64,000 nucleotides of DNA from Saliniradius amylolyticus (GTDB lineage: Bacteria > Pseudomonadota > Gammaproteobacteria > Enterobacterales > Alteromonadaceae), in assembly GCF_003143555.1 (NCBI RefSeq), contig NZ_CP029347.1:620001-684000 (forward strand). The letters run 5' to 3'. Shown one piece after another: positions 29,811 through 38,187 of the stretch; the first letter of the stretch is position 1, and every line of letters begins with the position of its first letter. A program made the position numbers and the translations under genes. The notes beneath the pieces were generated by a model that saw only the letters and a program-made list of their open reading frames with translations, was not told where the DNA came from and did not search any database.

Positions 29811-30440
29811 TCACAGGTTAAATTCCTGAGTCGGCGTGAGAATTTTTTGTAATGGAATATCCCAGGGCTGCACCGGCAGGCTGTCGGCCTGCTGACAGTC
29901 ATGAGCCAGGCCGATCAGCGTTGGTTTGGGACGCTGGTAAACGGGTTTAAGGGTGCGATCATAAAAGCCGCCGCCCATGCCCAAACGATTGCCTTTAGTA
30001 TCGAAGGCCACCAGCGGTGTAAACAAAATATCCAACTGTTCAATAGGGCACAGTCTGTGGCATTCCACCTTGGGCTCGGGAATGCCGAAACGGTTGGCTT
30101 GCATTAATGTTTCCGGCCCGTAGTGAACAAAGACCAGATAACCGGCGCAAAAAGGGTGTAATACCGGCAAATAGACGTCTTTATTGGCTTGCCAACAATG
30201 TTCGATCAGCGGATGAGGGTCCAGCTCCCCATCATTGGCCAGATATAAAGCGACTTTGTGAGCCGACTGGAACTGAGGTTGTTGCTGGCAATGTTTTACC
30301 AGTTGCCGGGCTGCCTTCACCTGTTGCTCAGGGCTGAGGGCACGCCGTTGCTGGCGGTAAAAGCGGCGCGTTTCGACAATCGAAGCTTTGCTTGTTGGAC
30401 GTCTAAGCTGAGTATTCATACCGGGAAGCAGGTCAGCCAT
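29811..30440 (-). CDS. ygfA: 5-formyltetrahydrofolate cyclo-ligase
   Basis: The 209-residue protein converts 5-formyl-THF to 5,10-methenyl-THF using ATP, rescuing folate inhibited by by-products of serine hydroxymethyltransferase. It shows RRALSPEQQ, ELDPHPLIEHCWQANKDVYLPVL and the signature TPLVAFDTKGNRLGMGGGFYDRTL. The start is uncertain between 30440 and an internal ATG at 30419; neither has a strong ribosome site, as expected for a gene expressed from the 6S RNA transcript. A single met-box-like octamer inside its coding sequence is treated as chance. Confidence 0.92.
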   Translation of the reverse strand: MADLLPGMNTQLRRPTSKASIVETRRFYRQQRRALSPEQQVKAARQLVKHCQQQPQFQSAHKVALYLANDGELDPHPLIEHCWQANKDVYLPVLHPFCAGYLVFVHYGPETLMQANRFGIPEPKVECHRLCPIEQLDILFTPLVAFDTKGNRLGMGGGFYDRTLKPVYQRPKPTLIGLAHDCQQADSLPVQPWDIPLQKILTPTQEFNL

Positions 30441-30512
30441 ACATAGGTTGAGGCTACCACAGGCCAGTCAAAATTTTTAACCCGATGTATCACCTGCTGG
30501 GATAGGAAGGCG

Positions 30513-30698
30513 GGCGCCTCCCAAAATGCCGCTGTTCAGTGAGTGCCCTAGAACCGTATAGTTCAGGGTGGGAGCATCATCGTTACCGTAGGCTTCTCAG
30601 TGCATGCTGAGCTTGCTCAATAGTAACGGAATCAGTTCCCTTGGTGTTAAGCATCGGCCAGGGACGAGTGCTGAACTGGCGAACATCTCAGGAGACAT
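30513..30698 (-). ncRNA. ssrS: 6S RNA
   Basis: The minus strand here closely resembles E. coli 6S RNA: a 5' segment TCTCCTGAGATGTTCGC against E. coli TCTCTGAGATGTTCGC, a central GAGCAAGCTCAG to GAGAAGCCT segment, and a 3' end GCGGCATTTTGGGAG that pairs back with the 5' end to form the terminal stem. The length (about 186 bases) equals the E. coli RNA (184). A TATAGA -10 hexamer at 30706-30711 is correctly placed for a start near 30698. It lies directly upstream of ygfA, the conserved position. 6S RNA binds sigma-70 RNA polymerase and dampens housekeeping transcription in stationary phase. Ends are approximate. Confidence 0.93.
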
Positions 30699-30920
30699 TG
30701 AACCGTCTATAAAAAGCTGGGGGCTTTTTGCCCCGACTTCAACCTCATTATAGGATCCGGCACCCGGCTTCGGCTAGCACAGAGTGATGAAGATTGAACT
30801 GGTTGACGGGAATTTACCCATGTTGTCGTTGTTATGACCCTGCCATCTGGACTCACAACGAGTTAAACTAAGGCTAATACCATTAGTACTCCATACACCT
30901 TCTAATCGAGAGAGTCTGCT
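30699..30920. other. ssrS-ygfB divergent region; no zapA
   Basis: In enterics zapA sits here, between ygfB and ssrS. No minus-strand frame long enough for ZapA (about 100 residues) exists. The region contains overlapping hairpins (AAAAAGC/GCTTTTT and GGGGC/GCCCC, 30711-30735) next to the ssrS promoter, and a palindromic CTAAT-ACC-ATTAG (around 30873-30885) upstream of ygfB. The rest holds nothing recognisable. Confidence 0.6.
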
Positions 30921-31490
30921 TTGTCGGATTTTTATAAATTGCACGATCAGTTATCGGCCACGCTGAACAGTGAGAAGATGGCCACCGACGCGGCTGAAGT
31001 CCACGGTATTCTCGCCGGCATGATGGCGGGCGGACTGGATTTACAGAGTGACGACTGGTTGCCTCAGTTGAGTGACTTTATTAATCAGGGTGACCCCTTG
31101 CCAGCCGACATCCAGCGTCAGGTTCGAACCTTATTTGAACAAACCGCCATGCAGATGCAGTCCGGTGATTTCGAGCTGGCCATCTGCATGCCCGATGACG
31201 CCACGCCCATTAACGACCGGGGGCAAGCTCTGATCAGGTGGGTGCAGGGCTTCTTGCTAGGCTTTGGGCTGCATCAGGTGGACATGGGCAAAATGTCCGA
31301 CGATGTGCGTGAGGCGCTGCAGGACTTTTCCGAAATCAGCCGCATGGATGAAGATATGCCGGAAGGGGAAGACGCCGAGCAAGCGTTGTTTGAAGTCATC
31401 GAATACGTGCGGGTCTCAGCCATGCTTTGCTTTGGTGAACATGGTCGTCGCGAGTCCTCAGCTGATAAACCGTCAAAGACTTTACACTGA
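30921..31490 (+). CDS. ygfB: UPF0149 family protein YgfB
   Basis: The 189-residue cytosolic protein matches the YgfB/YecA-type UPF0149 family: SAEVHGILAGMM-type N-terminal motif (AAEVHGILAGMMAGG), helical repeats, WVQGFLLGFGL and the acidic EDAEQALFEVIEYVRVSAML C-terminus. It starts at a TTG. Its role is poorly defined in most species, though homologues influence gene regulation in Pseudomonas. It leads the ygfB-pepP-ubiH-ubiI operon and diverges from 6S RNA. Its stop is one base before the pepP ATG. Confidence 0.9.
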   Translation: MSDFYKLHDQLSATLNSEKMATDAAEVHGILAGMMAGGLDLQSDDWLPQLSDFINQGDPLPADIQRQVRTLFEQTAMQMQSGDFELAICMPDDATPINDRGQALIRWVQGFLLGFGLHQVDMGKMSDDVREALQDFSEISRMDEDMPEGEDAEQALFEVIEYVRVSAMLCFGEHGRRESSADKPSKTLH

Positions 31491-31491
31491 T

Positions 31492-32838
31492 ATGATCCCG
31501 ATACAGGAATACGTAGCCCGTCGCCAGCGTCTGGCCGAGCAACTCACCGACAATAGCCTGTGTGTAATCCCGGCCGCCGGCGAGGTCACTCGCAGTCGCG
31601 ATACCGAATACCCTTTTCGTCAGGACAGTGACTTTTACTATCTGACTGGCTTTAACGAGCCAGATGCGGTGCTGGTGCTGATTAAGCAGCCAGACGAACT
31701 GGAAACAAGACTCTACTGCCGCCCTAAGGACCCCCAAGCCGAGGTCTGGCATGGCAGACGCCTGGGCCATGAAGCGGCCAAAGAACAGCTCAGAGTGGAT
31801 AAGGCGAATGCATTGGATGACTTTCAAGGCGAGCTGGAAAGTCTGTTAAACCATAAAACCTCGCTGTATTTCCCTCAAGGCGCTTATGAGTGGCTGGATA
31901 AACAGGTTTTTGCCACTTTGCAGATGTTGCGTAATAAACCTAAGACCGGCCATGCGCCGGATACGCTGATCGATCCCAGACCCTTGATCCACCAAATGCG
32001 GCTGATCAAGTCAGAGGCCGAGATCGCAACAATGCGCCAGGCGGCGGCCATTTCCGTATCAGCTCATAAACGAACTATGCAGTATTGCTGCCCGGGTCGT
32101 TACGAATATCAGCTGGCTGCTGAGTTGCATCATGAGTTTGCTATGCACGGGGCTCATTACCCGGCTTATGGAACCATCGTTGGTGGCGGAGATAATGCCT
32201 GTATTTTGCACTATACCGCCAATGAAGATGAGCTCGCCGAAGGAGAGCTGGTGCTGATAGATGCAGGCGGTGAGTTTAACGGCTATGCGGCCGATATCAC
32301 CCGCACTTTCCCGGTCAGTGGTCGTTTTTCCGAGCCGCAAAAGCAGCTCTACCAGATTGTGCTGGACGCTCAGTTGGCGGCCTTTAAGCATATTAAACCG
32401 GGCGGGACGTTGGTGGCGGCTACAGAAGCGGCGGCCGAAGTCATTACCCAGGGGCTGCTGGATGTGGGCATCCTTGAAGGGAGTCTTCAGCAACACATGG
32501 ATGAGAAAACCTACCGCGAATATTTTATCCATGGCCTGGGCCACTGGCTGGGACTGGATGTGCACGACGTGGGGCTATACAAAACGGGCGAAACACCGGT
32601 ACCTCTGCAGCCGGGTATGGTGCTGACGGTGGAGCCGGGCATCTATATTTCGCCTGAGGCGGATGTGGCAGAGCAATGGCGCGGAATCGGTATTCGCATT
32701 GAAGATAATCTGGTCGTAACCGAGCAGGGCCATGACAACCTGACTCAAGGGGTGCCCAAAACCATTGAAGCGATAGAAGCGCTGATGACGACCCGCCACA
32801 ACCTGGATAGCGGTGATGACAACCGATACCGACTTTGA
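31492..32838 (+). CDS. pepP: Xaa-Pro aminopeptidase P
   Basis: The 448-residue (E. coli 441) manganese enzyme removes N-terminal residues before proline. The creatinase-like N-terminal domain shows DSDFYYLTGFNEPDAVLVL. The pita-bread domain has metal ligands in LIDAGGEFNGYAADITR, HGLGHWLGLDVHDVG, LTVEPGIYI and IGIRIEDNLVVTEQG. The ATG at 31492 follows the ygfB stop by one base and fits the family start; the frame is open upstream inside ygfB but has no support. Its end overlaps ubiH by 23 bases. Confidence 0.95.
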   Translation: MIPIQEYVARRQRLAEQLTDNSLCVIPAAGEVTRSRDTEYPFRQDSDFYYLTGFNEPDAVLVLIKQPDELETRLYCRPKDPQAEVWHGRRLGHEAAKEQLRVDKANALDDFQGELESLLNHKTSLYFPQGAYEWLDKQVFATLQMLRNKPKTGHAPDTLIDPRPLIHQMRLIKSEAEIATMRQAAAISVSAHKRTMQYCCPGRYEYQLAAELHHEFAMHGAHYPAYGTIVGGGDNACILHYTANEDELAEGELVLIDAGGEFNGYAADITRTFPVSGRFSEPQKQLYQIVLDAQLAAFKHIKPGGTLVAATEAAAEVITQGLLDVGILEGSLQQHMDEKTYREYFIHGLGHWLGLDVHDVGLYKTGETPVPLQPGMVLTVEPGIYISPEADVAEQWRGIGIRIEDNLVVTEQGHDNLTQGVPKTIEAIEALMTTRHNLDSGDDNRYRL

Positions 32839-33997
32839 TCTGGTCATCGTCGGCGGTGGCACCGTCGGCAGCTTACTGGCGCTGGCTCTGCAAGGCAGCG
32901 GCCTGCGTCTGGCAGTGGTGGAACCACGCCAACTAACCGATGGCAAACACCATCCGGGCTTTGATGCGCGGGTGATCGCGTTGTCGCACTATTCGGTCAG
33001 TTTCCTGGAGGCGCTGGGATTAGGGAGCGATTTAAAACAAATCTCAACCCCCATTCATCGCATCAAGGTGTCTGATCAGGGCCACTTGGGGCAGTGTCAG
33101 CTGGCGCGAGAACAGCAATACGTGGATGCCCTTGGACGAGTAGTGGCCTTGTATGACCTGGGCAGACTATTGCGTCAATCGATGGATGAATCGATACATT
33201 GGTATTGTCCGGATACGGTGGCATCGCTTGACTATCAGCGCCAGCGGGTAGGCATACAGCTGGCTTCCGGGCGTCAGCTCAGAGCGAAATTGCTGGTCGT
33301 GGCGGATGGAGCACCCTCACAGACCGCTGCGCTGGCTGGCATTGAGTCTTCGGTTGAGGAGTACAAGCAAAGTGCGGTGATTGCCAATGTGGCGCACGAA
33401 AAGCCTCATCAGCAACGTGCTTTTGAGCGTTTCACCTCTACCGGGCCTTTAGCCTTGCTGCCAATGCAAGGGCAGGTGAGTTCGTTGGTGTGGAGCTTGA
33501 ATCCGGAGCAGGCTGAGGCCATGAGTGACCTTCCCGAAGCTCACTTTCTGACTGAATTACAGCAGGCTTTTGGTTACTCTTTGGGCCGTTTTGAGCGGCT
33601 CAGTCAGCGTTATGCTTATCCTTTGAGGTTAATCCGGGCAGAACGTAATTACGCTCACCGCACTCTGGTTATCGGCAATGCGGCACGTACGCTGCACCCT
33701 ATAGCCGGGCAGGGGTTTAACCTTGGCTTACGGGATGTGGCGGATCTGACAGGGTTACTCAATGAGGCCCCGAGGGATGCTGGCGATTACGAACTGCTCA
33801 GTCATTACCATCGGTGTCGGCGGCGCGATCAGCATAGCACTATTCAGTTGACAGATACGCTGGTGCGCATGTTTTCGAATCAGTTACTCCCGCTGGTGGT
33901 GGGGCGTAATCTGGGATTGGCAGCGCTACAACACTGCTCGCCGCTGAAAAGTGTGCTGGCAAGGCAAGCAATGGGTTATCAGCGAGGGATAAATTGA
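32816..33997 (+). CDS. ubiH: 2-octaprenyl-6-methoxyphenol hydroxylase UbiH
   Basis: The 393-residue FAD monooxygenase hydroxylates a ubiquinone precursor. It has the dinucleotide motif VIVGGGTVGSLLAL, FDARVIALSHYSV typical of UbiH, VVADGAPSQTAALAG, and the second FAD motif IGNAARTLHPIAGQGFNLGLRDV. It works with the neighbouring paralogue UbiI, probably in the peripheral membrane Ubi complex. A GTG precedes the ATG by three bases. It overlaps pepP by 23 bases and shares one base with ubiI, so the operon is tightly coupled. Confidence 0.92.
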   Translation: MTTDTDFDLVIVGGGTVGSLLALALQGSGLRLAVVEPRQLTDGKHHPGFDARVIALSHYSVSFLEALGLGSDLKQISTPIHRIKVSDQGHLGQCQLAREQQYVDALGRVVALYDLGRLLRQSMDESIHWYCPDTVASLDYQRQRVGIQLASGRQLRAKLLVVADGAPSQTAALAGIESSVEEYKQSAVIANVAHEKPHQQRAFERFTSTGPLALLPMQGQVSSLVWSLNPEQAEAMSDLPEAHFLTELQQAFGYSLGRFERLSQRYAYPLRLIRAERNYAHRTLVIGNAARTLHPIAGQGFNLGLRDVADLTGLLNEAPRDAGDYELLSHYHRCRRRDQHSTIQLTDTLVRMFSNQLLPLVVGRNLGLAALQHCSPLKSVLARQAMGYQRGIN

Positions 33998-35202
33998 TGC
34001 AACAAGTCGATGTGCTCATCGTCGGGGGCGGCATGGTAGGACTGACTCTGGCCGCTGCGTTGAAACACTCCCCGCTGAACGTGGTTCTGGTGGATAAGCG
34101 GTTGCCTCAGCGGCCACTGAACACAGAGCCTGAACTCAGAGTCAGTGCTATCAACCAGGCCAGTGAGAACTTGTTTCGTCGCTTAGGTGTATGGCAGCTC
34201 ATTGAACGCAAACAGCCATACACGGCGATGGATGTCAGGGAGCAGGATAGCTTTGCGCGTATTCATTTTGATCATCATGATCTGCTCTTGCCGCACCTAG
34301 GCCATATTATCGAGAATCAGGCAGTAACCAATGCGCTGATGGACTCACTGCAGGGGGCGGCTAATGTGCGCCTGATGGATGGTGTTGGTATCCAGTCTCT
34401 GGCGCAGGGCAAATCCGAAGCTTTTGTCACTCTCACGGACGGACAGGTCATCAGTGCTGCTTTGGTAGTGGGGACAGATGGCGCTAACTCGGCCATTCGG
34501 CGCTTAGCGCATTTACCACTGACTTTTAAGGACTATGAGCACAGCGCCATTGTAGCGACGGTGAAAACCGCGGAGCCGCACCAAGATACCGCCCGGCAGG
34601 TATTTACTCCCACTGGACCACTGGCCTTCCTGCCTCTGAAAGACCCTACGCTATGTTCCATCGTCTGGTCACAGGATGCCGCTCAGGCCCGGCAACTCAA
34701 GACCCTGTCAGATTCAGATTTTAATCATGCCCTCAGTGCTGCCTTCGATAATCAGTTGGGCTTATGCGAAGTGCAGAGCCAGAGAGTCAGCTTCCCGCTG
34801 ACGATGCGCTATGTACGCCAATGGGTGAAAGAACGCGTGGTGGTAGCCGGTGATGCGGCGCACACAATTCATCCTCTGGCGGGTCAGGGTGCCAATCTGG
34901 GACTGATGGATGTAGCGGCACTGGCCGAAACGCTGTTGGCTTTGTATGAACAGAACAAGGATATCGGATTAGCCCGCAATCTCAGAGCCTTCGAGCGCTC
35001 GCGTAAAGCCGATGCAACCGCCATGATTGCGGCGATGGAGGGGTTTAAGCAGCTGTTTAGTGGTACCCATCCGCTGAAAAAACTCGTTCGTGGCTTAGGT
35101 ATGAGCGCCGTGAACCGACTGCCATTGGCGAAGCAGCAAGCCATGCGCCACGCCGCCGGTCTGGCAGGTGACTTACCTGAAACGATGCGTTCACCCGAAT
35201 AG
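33997..35202 (+). CDS. ubiI: Ubiquinone C5-hydroxylase UbiI (VisC)
   Basis: The 401-residue flavoprotein is a paralogue of UbiH: VLIVGGGMVGLTLAAALK, ELRVSAINQASENLF, VVGTDGANSAIRRLA and VAGDAAHTIHPLAGQGANLGLMDVAAL. Position after ubiH in the pepP-ubiH-visC order identifies it as UbiI, which hydroxylates C5 of the ubiquinone ring. The ATG overlaps the ubiH stop (TTGATG). In E. coli gcvTHP follows directly; here seven kilobases of other genes intervene. Confidence 0.92.
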   Translation: MQQVDVLIVGGGMVGLTLAAALKHSPLNVVLVDKRLPQRPLNTEPELRVSAINQASENLFRRLGVWQLIERKQPYTAMDVREQDSFARIHFDHHDLLLPHLGHIIENQAVTNALMDSLQGAANVRLMDGVGIQSLAQGKSEAFVTLTDGQVISAALVVGTDGANSAIRRLAHLPLTFKDYEHSAIVATVKTAEPHQDTARQVFTPTGPLAFLPLKDPTLCSIVWSQDAAQARQLKTLSDSDFNHALSAAFDNQLGLCEVQSQRVSFPLTMRYVRQWVKERVVVAGDAAHTIHPLAGQGANLGLMDVAALAETLLALYEQNKDIGLARNLRAFERSRKADATAMIAAMEGFKQLFSGTHPLKKLVRGLGMSAVNRLPLAKQQAMRHAAGLAGDLPETMRSPE

Positions 35203-35287
35203 GCTCAGTCCCTGAGAGGGCTGGCGTTTGGCCGCCAAGCAGATAAGCTTTGTTGATAACGCTTATTTAAACTTGGGTCCGGTTATC

Positions 35288-36154
35288 ATGTTACAACGCC
35301 TGGTACTGATATGTAGCGTCGTTGCGTTTCAGGCGATAGCGCAGTCGCAAGTCGTTCGTACCATCGGCCCTCAGGACCCTGAAGCTGGCGCCAGCCATAA
35401 ATACTACATTGACTTGTTAGAACGCGTGATTTCCCGGACAGAGGCTGAGTTCGGGCCTGCGTATATCCAGCAGGTGCCGCATCCTGGACAGGGCAGAGTG
35501 CTTCGCCTTCTGGGCCAGAACCGTTTCTACGATGTTATGTGGGCTGGCTCATCAGCGCAGCGCGAAGTGAGCCTCAAAGCCATTCCTGTTCCTTTGTTTA
35601 AGGGCGGGCTTGGGTGGCGTGGCATGGTCATTCTGGAACAGAGGCGACCGGTCTTTGCCAGGATAAACACACTTGAACAATTGTCTCACTTTGTTGCCTG
35701 TCAGGGCGAACACTGGCCAGATTCTGATGTGTTGGAAAACGCGGGGTTAGTCGTAGCCCGAATCAACCGGGTGACGGCCATGATGGAAATGCTCATTAAA
35801 AAACGTTGTGACTACTTGCCGCTGAGCCTGTTCGAGGGGCCCTCAGAAGTCAGCGCCCGCCAACATCGTATGCCCGGACTGGTATTTTATGATCGGCTGA
35901 TCTTAAAGTACCCCCTGACCATGAACTTCTTTGTACACCGCTCCAACGAAGTATTGGCCCGCCGGATGACCGCAGGGTTACAACAAATGGTGCAGGAAGG
36001 GGAATTGGAAGCTTTCATGCGGGACCATCCGGTTACCCAACATATGTTTCCCCTCAGTCAATACCGCCAGGCGCGTGTTTTTGAATTGGACAACCCCAAT
36101 TATGCAGTCCCTGCCCTTTTGGAGCAGCCAGAGTATTGGCTAGGCTTGCCATAG
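35288..36154 (+). CDS. Periplasmic solute-binding-like protein, orphan
   Basis: The 288-residue protein starts with a signal peptide at an ATG at 35288 (MLQRLVLICSVVAFQAIAQS). The body resembles the type 3 extracellular solute-binding fold (YYIDLLERVIS, DVMWAGSSAQRE, LKYPLTMNFFVHRSNEVLA), usually amino-acid binding or a sensor relative. The frame extends 60 bases upstream without support. No permease or ATPase gene adjoins it, so it is an orphan binding protein or an unrelated member of the fold. Its 3' end overlaps the convergent GNAT gene by 15 bases. Confidence 0.65.
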   Translation: MLQRLVLICSVVAFQAIAQSQVVRTIGPQDPEAGASHKYYIDLLERVISRTEAEFGPAYIQQVPHPGQGRVLRLLGQNRFYDVMWAGSSAQREVSLKAIPVPLFKGGLGWRGMVILEQRRPVFARINTLEQLSHFVACQGEHWPDSDVLENAGLVVARINRVTAMMEMLIKKRCDYLPLSLFEGPSEVSARQHRMPGLVFYDRLILKYPLTMNFFVHRSNEVLARRMTAGLQQMVQEGELEAFMRDHPVTQHMFPLSQYRQARVFELDNPNYAVPALLEQPEYWLGLP

Positions 36155-36646
36155 AAAACGTGCACATTCGGTACCCAGGTGATTAACCCGGCCATCGGGC
36201 TTTAAGCCCAGCTTTTTCAATACCTCAATGGAGGCCGTATTCTCATCCATGGCGATGCCGATAATTCTGCTGAGCCCCAGTTTTTCGCGGCCAAATTTCA
36301 TGGTGGCCTGTCCGGCCTCAGTAGCATAGCCCAGGCCCCAGTAATCCGGGTGCAGGCGGTAACCAATATCCACCTCATCCAGATCCGGCAGGTACTTTAA
36401 GCCACAAAAGCCGATAAGCTCGCCGCTGTGTTGTTCGATAACAGCATGGCGGCCAAAACCATACTTACTGTAGTCAGCGAGTACTGACTCTCTTAGATAG
36501 TCTTCTGTATTCCGTATCGTCTCAACGGGTTTGCCGATATAGCGCATGACCTCACTGCGTGAGTTTATCCGGTTCAGTGCGCCAGCATCGTCGGTGCGAA
36601 AAGGCCGTAGCCGGAGACGTTCGGTTGTGAGTTCGGTCATGTGCAT
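36140..36646 (-). CDS. GNAT-family N-acetyltransferase (RimJ/RimL type)
   Basis: The 168-residue protein shows TTERLRLRPFRTDDAGAL, IGFCGLKYLPDLDEVDIGYRL and YWGLGYATEAGQATMKFG (the acetyl-CoA loop), followed by IIGIAMDENTASIEVLKKLG, the pattern of RimJ/RimL acetyltransferases. The acceptor is unknown. The start at 36646 has AGGAG six bases upstream; a frame extension of 17 codons has no ribosome site. It diverges from the metT-like gene and converges with the solute-binding protein gene. Confidence 0.87.
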   Translation of the reverse strand: MHMTELTTERLRLRPFRTDDAGALNRINSRSEVMRYIGKPVETIRNTEDYLRESVLADYSKYGFGRHAVIEQHSGELIGFCGLKYLPDLDEVDIGYRLHPDYWGLGYATEAGQATMKFGREKLGLSRIIGIAMDENTASIEVLKKLGLKPDGRVNHLGTECARFLWQA

Positions 36647-36730
36647 GGCATTCTCCTGCGAAGGGCTGATAGCTATTGTATGCTTTGCCTGATGCAAGGA
36701 AAATGCTTGAGTTACCCGTTAGAGAAAATT

Positions 36731-36754
36731 AAACTTCTGGACGTCTAAACGTCT
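36731..36754 (+). promoter_or_regulatory. MetJ operator (tandem met boxes) of the metT-like gene
   Basis: Three adjoining octamers AAACTTCT, GGACGTCT and AAACGTCT score 6, 7 and 7 of 8 against AGACGTCT. They end 19 bases before the TTG start of the NhaC-family gene. The 18-base core matches the metK operator at 17 positions. This is the main evidence that the transporter belongs to methionine metabolism. Confidence 0.85.
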
Positions 36755-36773
36755 TATTTTAAAAGGAAAGGTT

Positions 36774-38123
36774 TTGTCCCCAGCCCATTTGTCTCGCGGT
36801 AAATATGCGTTGCTACCGTTACTGGTGTTCCTGGCCCTGTTCTTAGGCACCGGCTTCTATCTGCAGTCTCAAGGCGTGGAATACGCCTTCTATCAACTGC
36901 CCGCGCCGGTGGCTATCTTACCGGCCATTCTACTGGCGGTGTGGTTGTCGAAAGAGTCGCTAAATCAGACGGTGCATCAGTTTGTGGAAGGCGTAGGGCA
37001 CCCGAATATTATCACCATGTGCTTAATTTACCTGTTGGCCGGGGCCTTTTCGGCAGTAGCTAAAGCCACAGGCGGCGTGGATGCCACAGTAGCCCTGGGG
37101 TTGAGTATTATTCCGGCCGAGTTTTTGCTACCGGGGCTGTTTTTGATCAGTGCCTTTGTCGCGACAGCCATGGGAACGTCGATGGGGACGTTGGCCGCCA
37201 TGGCACCTATTGGCTTGGGGATGGCTGAAACGGTCGGTATTGAACCAGCCTTGATGGCGGGCGTACTAATGAGTGGTGCCATCTTTGGCGATAACTTATC
37301 CATTATCTCAGATACTACTATCGCCGCCACCCGTACACAGGGTTGTGAGATGCGCGATAAGTTTCTGGAAAATTTCAAGTTGTCGCTGCCCGCCGCGATC
37401 GCAGCCATGATTCTGTTCGCCATGATGGGCAGTGGCGATGTCACACAGCCAGAATCAGAGGGCAATTTATGGTTGGCGGTTCCCTACTTGCTGATTCTGG
37501 GCCTGGCCGTGTCGGGGCTCAATGTGTTTGCGGTACTGACCATCGGTGTGGTGAGCAGTGCTCTGATGGGCGCCTGGCAGGCAGACTATGCATTATCCGG
37601 TGTGGCTCAGGACATCTATCAGGGCTTCACCAGTATGCAGGAAATCTTTCTGCTGTCGCTGCTGATTGGTGGCTTGTCGGCGCTGATGCGCCGTCAGGGT
37701 GGTTTGCAGTACCTGGTGAACCGAATTATTACCTGGGTCGAGAAACTTTCCAGCCATGCCAGGGCCAGTCACTCACTGGCTATCGCGGCACTGGCCAGTC
37801 TGACTAACCTCTGTGTAGCCAATAATACGGTGGCGATTATTATCACCGGTGAGGCAGCCAAGGAGTTATCGAATCATGCCGGTATTCGTGCCCGCCGTAG
37901 CGCCAGCTTGCTGGATATTTTCTCCTGTATTGTGCAGGGGCTGATCCCCTATGGTGCTCAGGCACTATTACTCGGTGCCAGTTTCGGTATTTCACCGGTG
38001 GCGCTGATTCCCTATGTGTTCTATTGCTACATCTTGGCGATTGTGGCGGTGGGTTTTGTTCTGTGGCAATTGTGGAGTAATGGCACAGGGGCCACGAGCC
38101 CTGACAGCCGCAGCAATGGATAA
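36774..38123 (+). CDS. metT: NhaC-family antiporter, putative methionine transporter MetT
   Basis: The 449-residue polytopic inner-membrane protein has about eleven hydrophobic segments and the NhaC-family signature GAIFGDNLSIISDTTIAAT, with a matching second-half motif (NLCVANNTVAIIITG). It begins at a TTG behind AAAGG. By sequence alone it could be a sodium-proton antiporter. Comparative genomics has placed some NhaC-family members under MetJ or SAM-riboswitch control and named them MetT, a methionine transporter. The strong MetJ operator directly upstream supports that reading here. The transported substrate is inferred. Confidence 0.78.
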   Translation: MSPAHLSRGKYALLPLLVFLALFLGTGFYLQSQGVEYAFYQLPAPVAILPAILLAVWLSKESLNQTVHQFVEGVGHPNIITMCLIYLLAGAFSAVAKATGGVDATVALGLSIIPAEFLLPGLFLISAFVATAMGTSMGTLAAMAPIGLGMAETVGIEPALMAGVLMSGAIFGDNLSIISDTTIAATRTQGCEMRDKFLENFKLSLPAAIAAMILFAMMGSGDVTQPESEGNLWLAVPYLLILGLAVSGLNVFAVLTIGVVSSALMGAWQADYALSGVAQDIYQGFTSMQEIFLLSLLIGGLSALMRRQGGLQYLVNRIITWVEKLSSHARASHSLAIAALASLTNLCVANNTVAIIITGEAAKELSNHAGIRARRSASLLDIFSCIVQGLIPYGAQALLLGASFGISPVALIPYVFYCYILAIVAVGFVLWQLWSNGTGATSPDSRSNG

Positions 38124-38151
38124 ACAACGCTCTCAAGGTAAAGCCAGTTAA

Positions 38152-38171
38152 GCTCCGGCTTGCGCCGGAGC
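38152..38171. terminator. Short hairpin between metT and pirin genes
   Basis: An 8-bp perfect stem GCTCCGGC/GCCGGAGC with loop TTGC lies between the convergent stops. Neither strand has a T-run, so terminator function is uncertain. Confidence 0.45.
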
Positions 38172-38187
38172 AGCAGGACAGGGGAGC

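Noticed and set aside
30172-30179. A perfect AGACGTCT octamer inside ygfA, and GGACGTCT at 30397-30404
   Set aside because: They are single octamers without adjoining met boxes and lie inside coding sequence, so chance is likelier than a MetJ operator.
31264-31491. Upstream extension of pepP within ygfB
   Set aside because: The frame is open but not coding; the ATG at 31492 fits the family start and follows the ygfB stop by one base.
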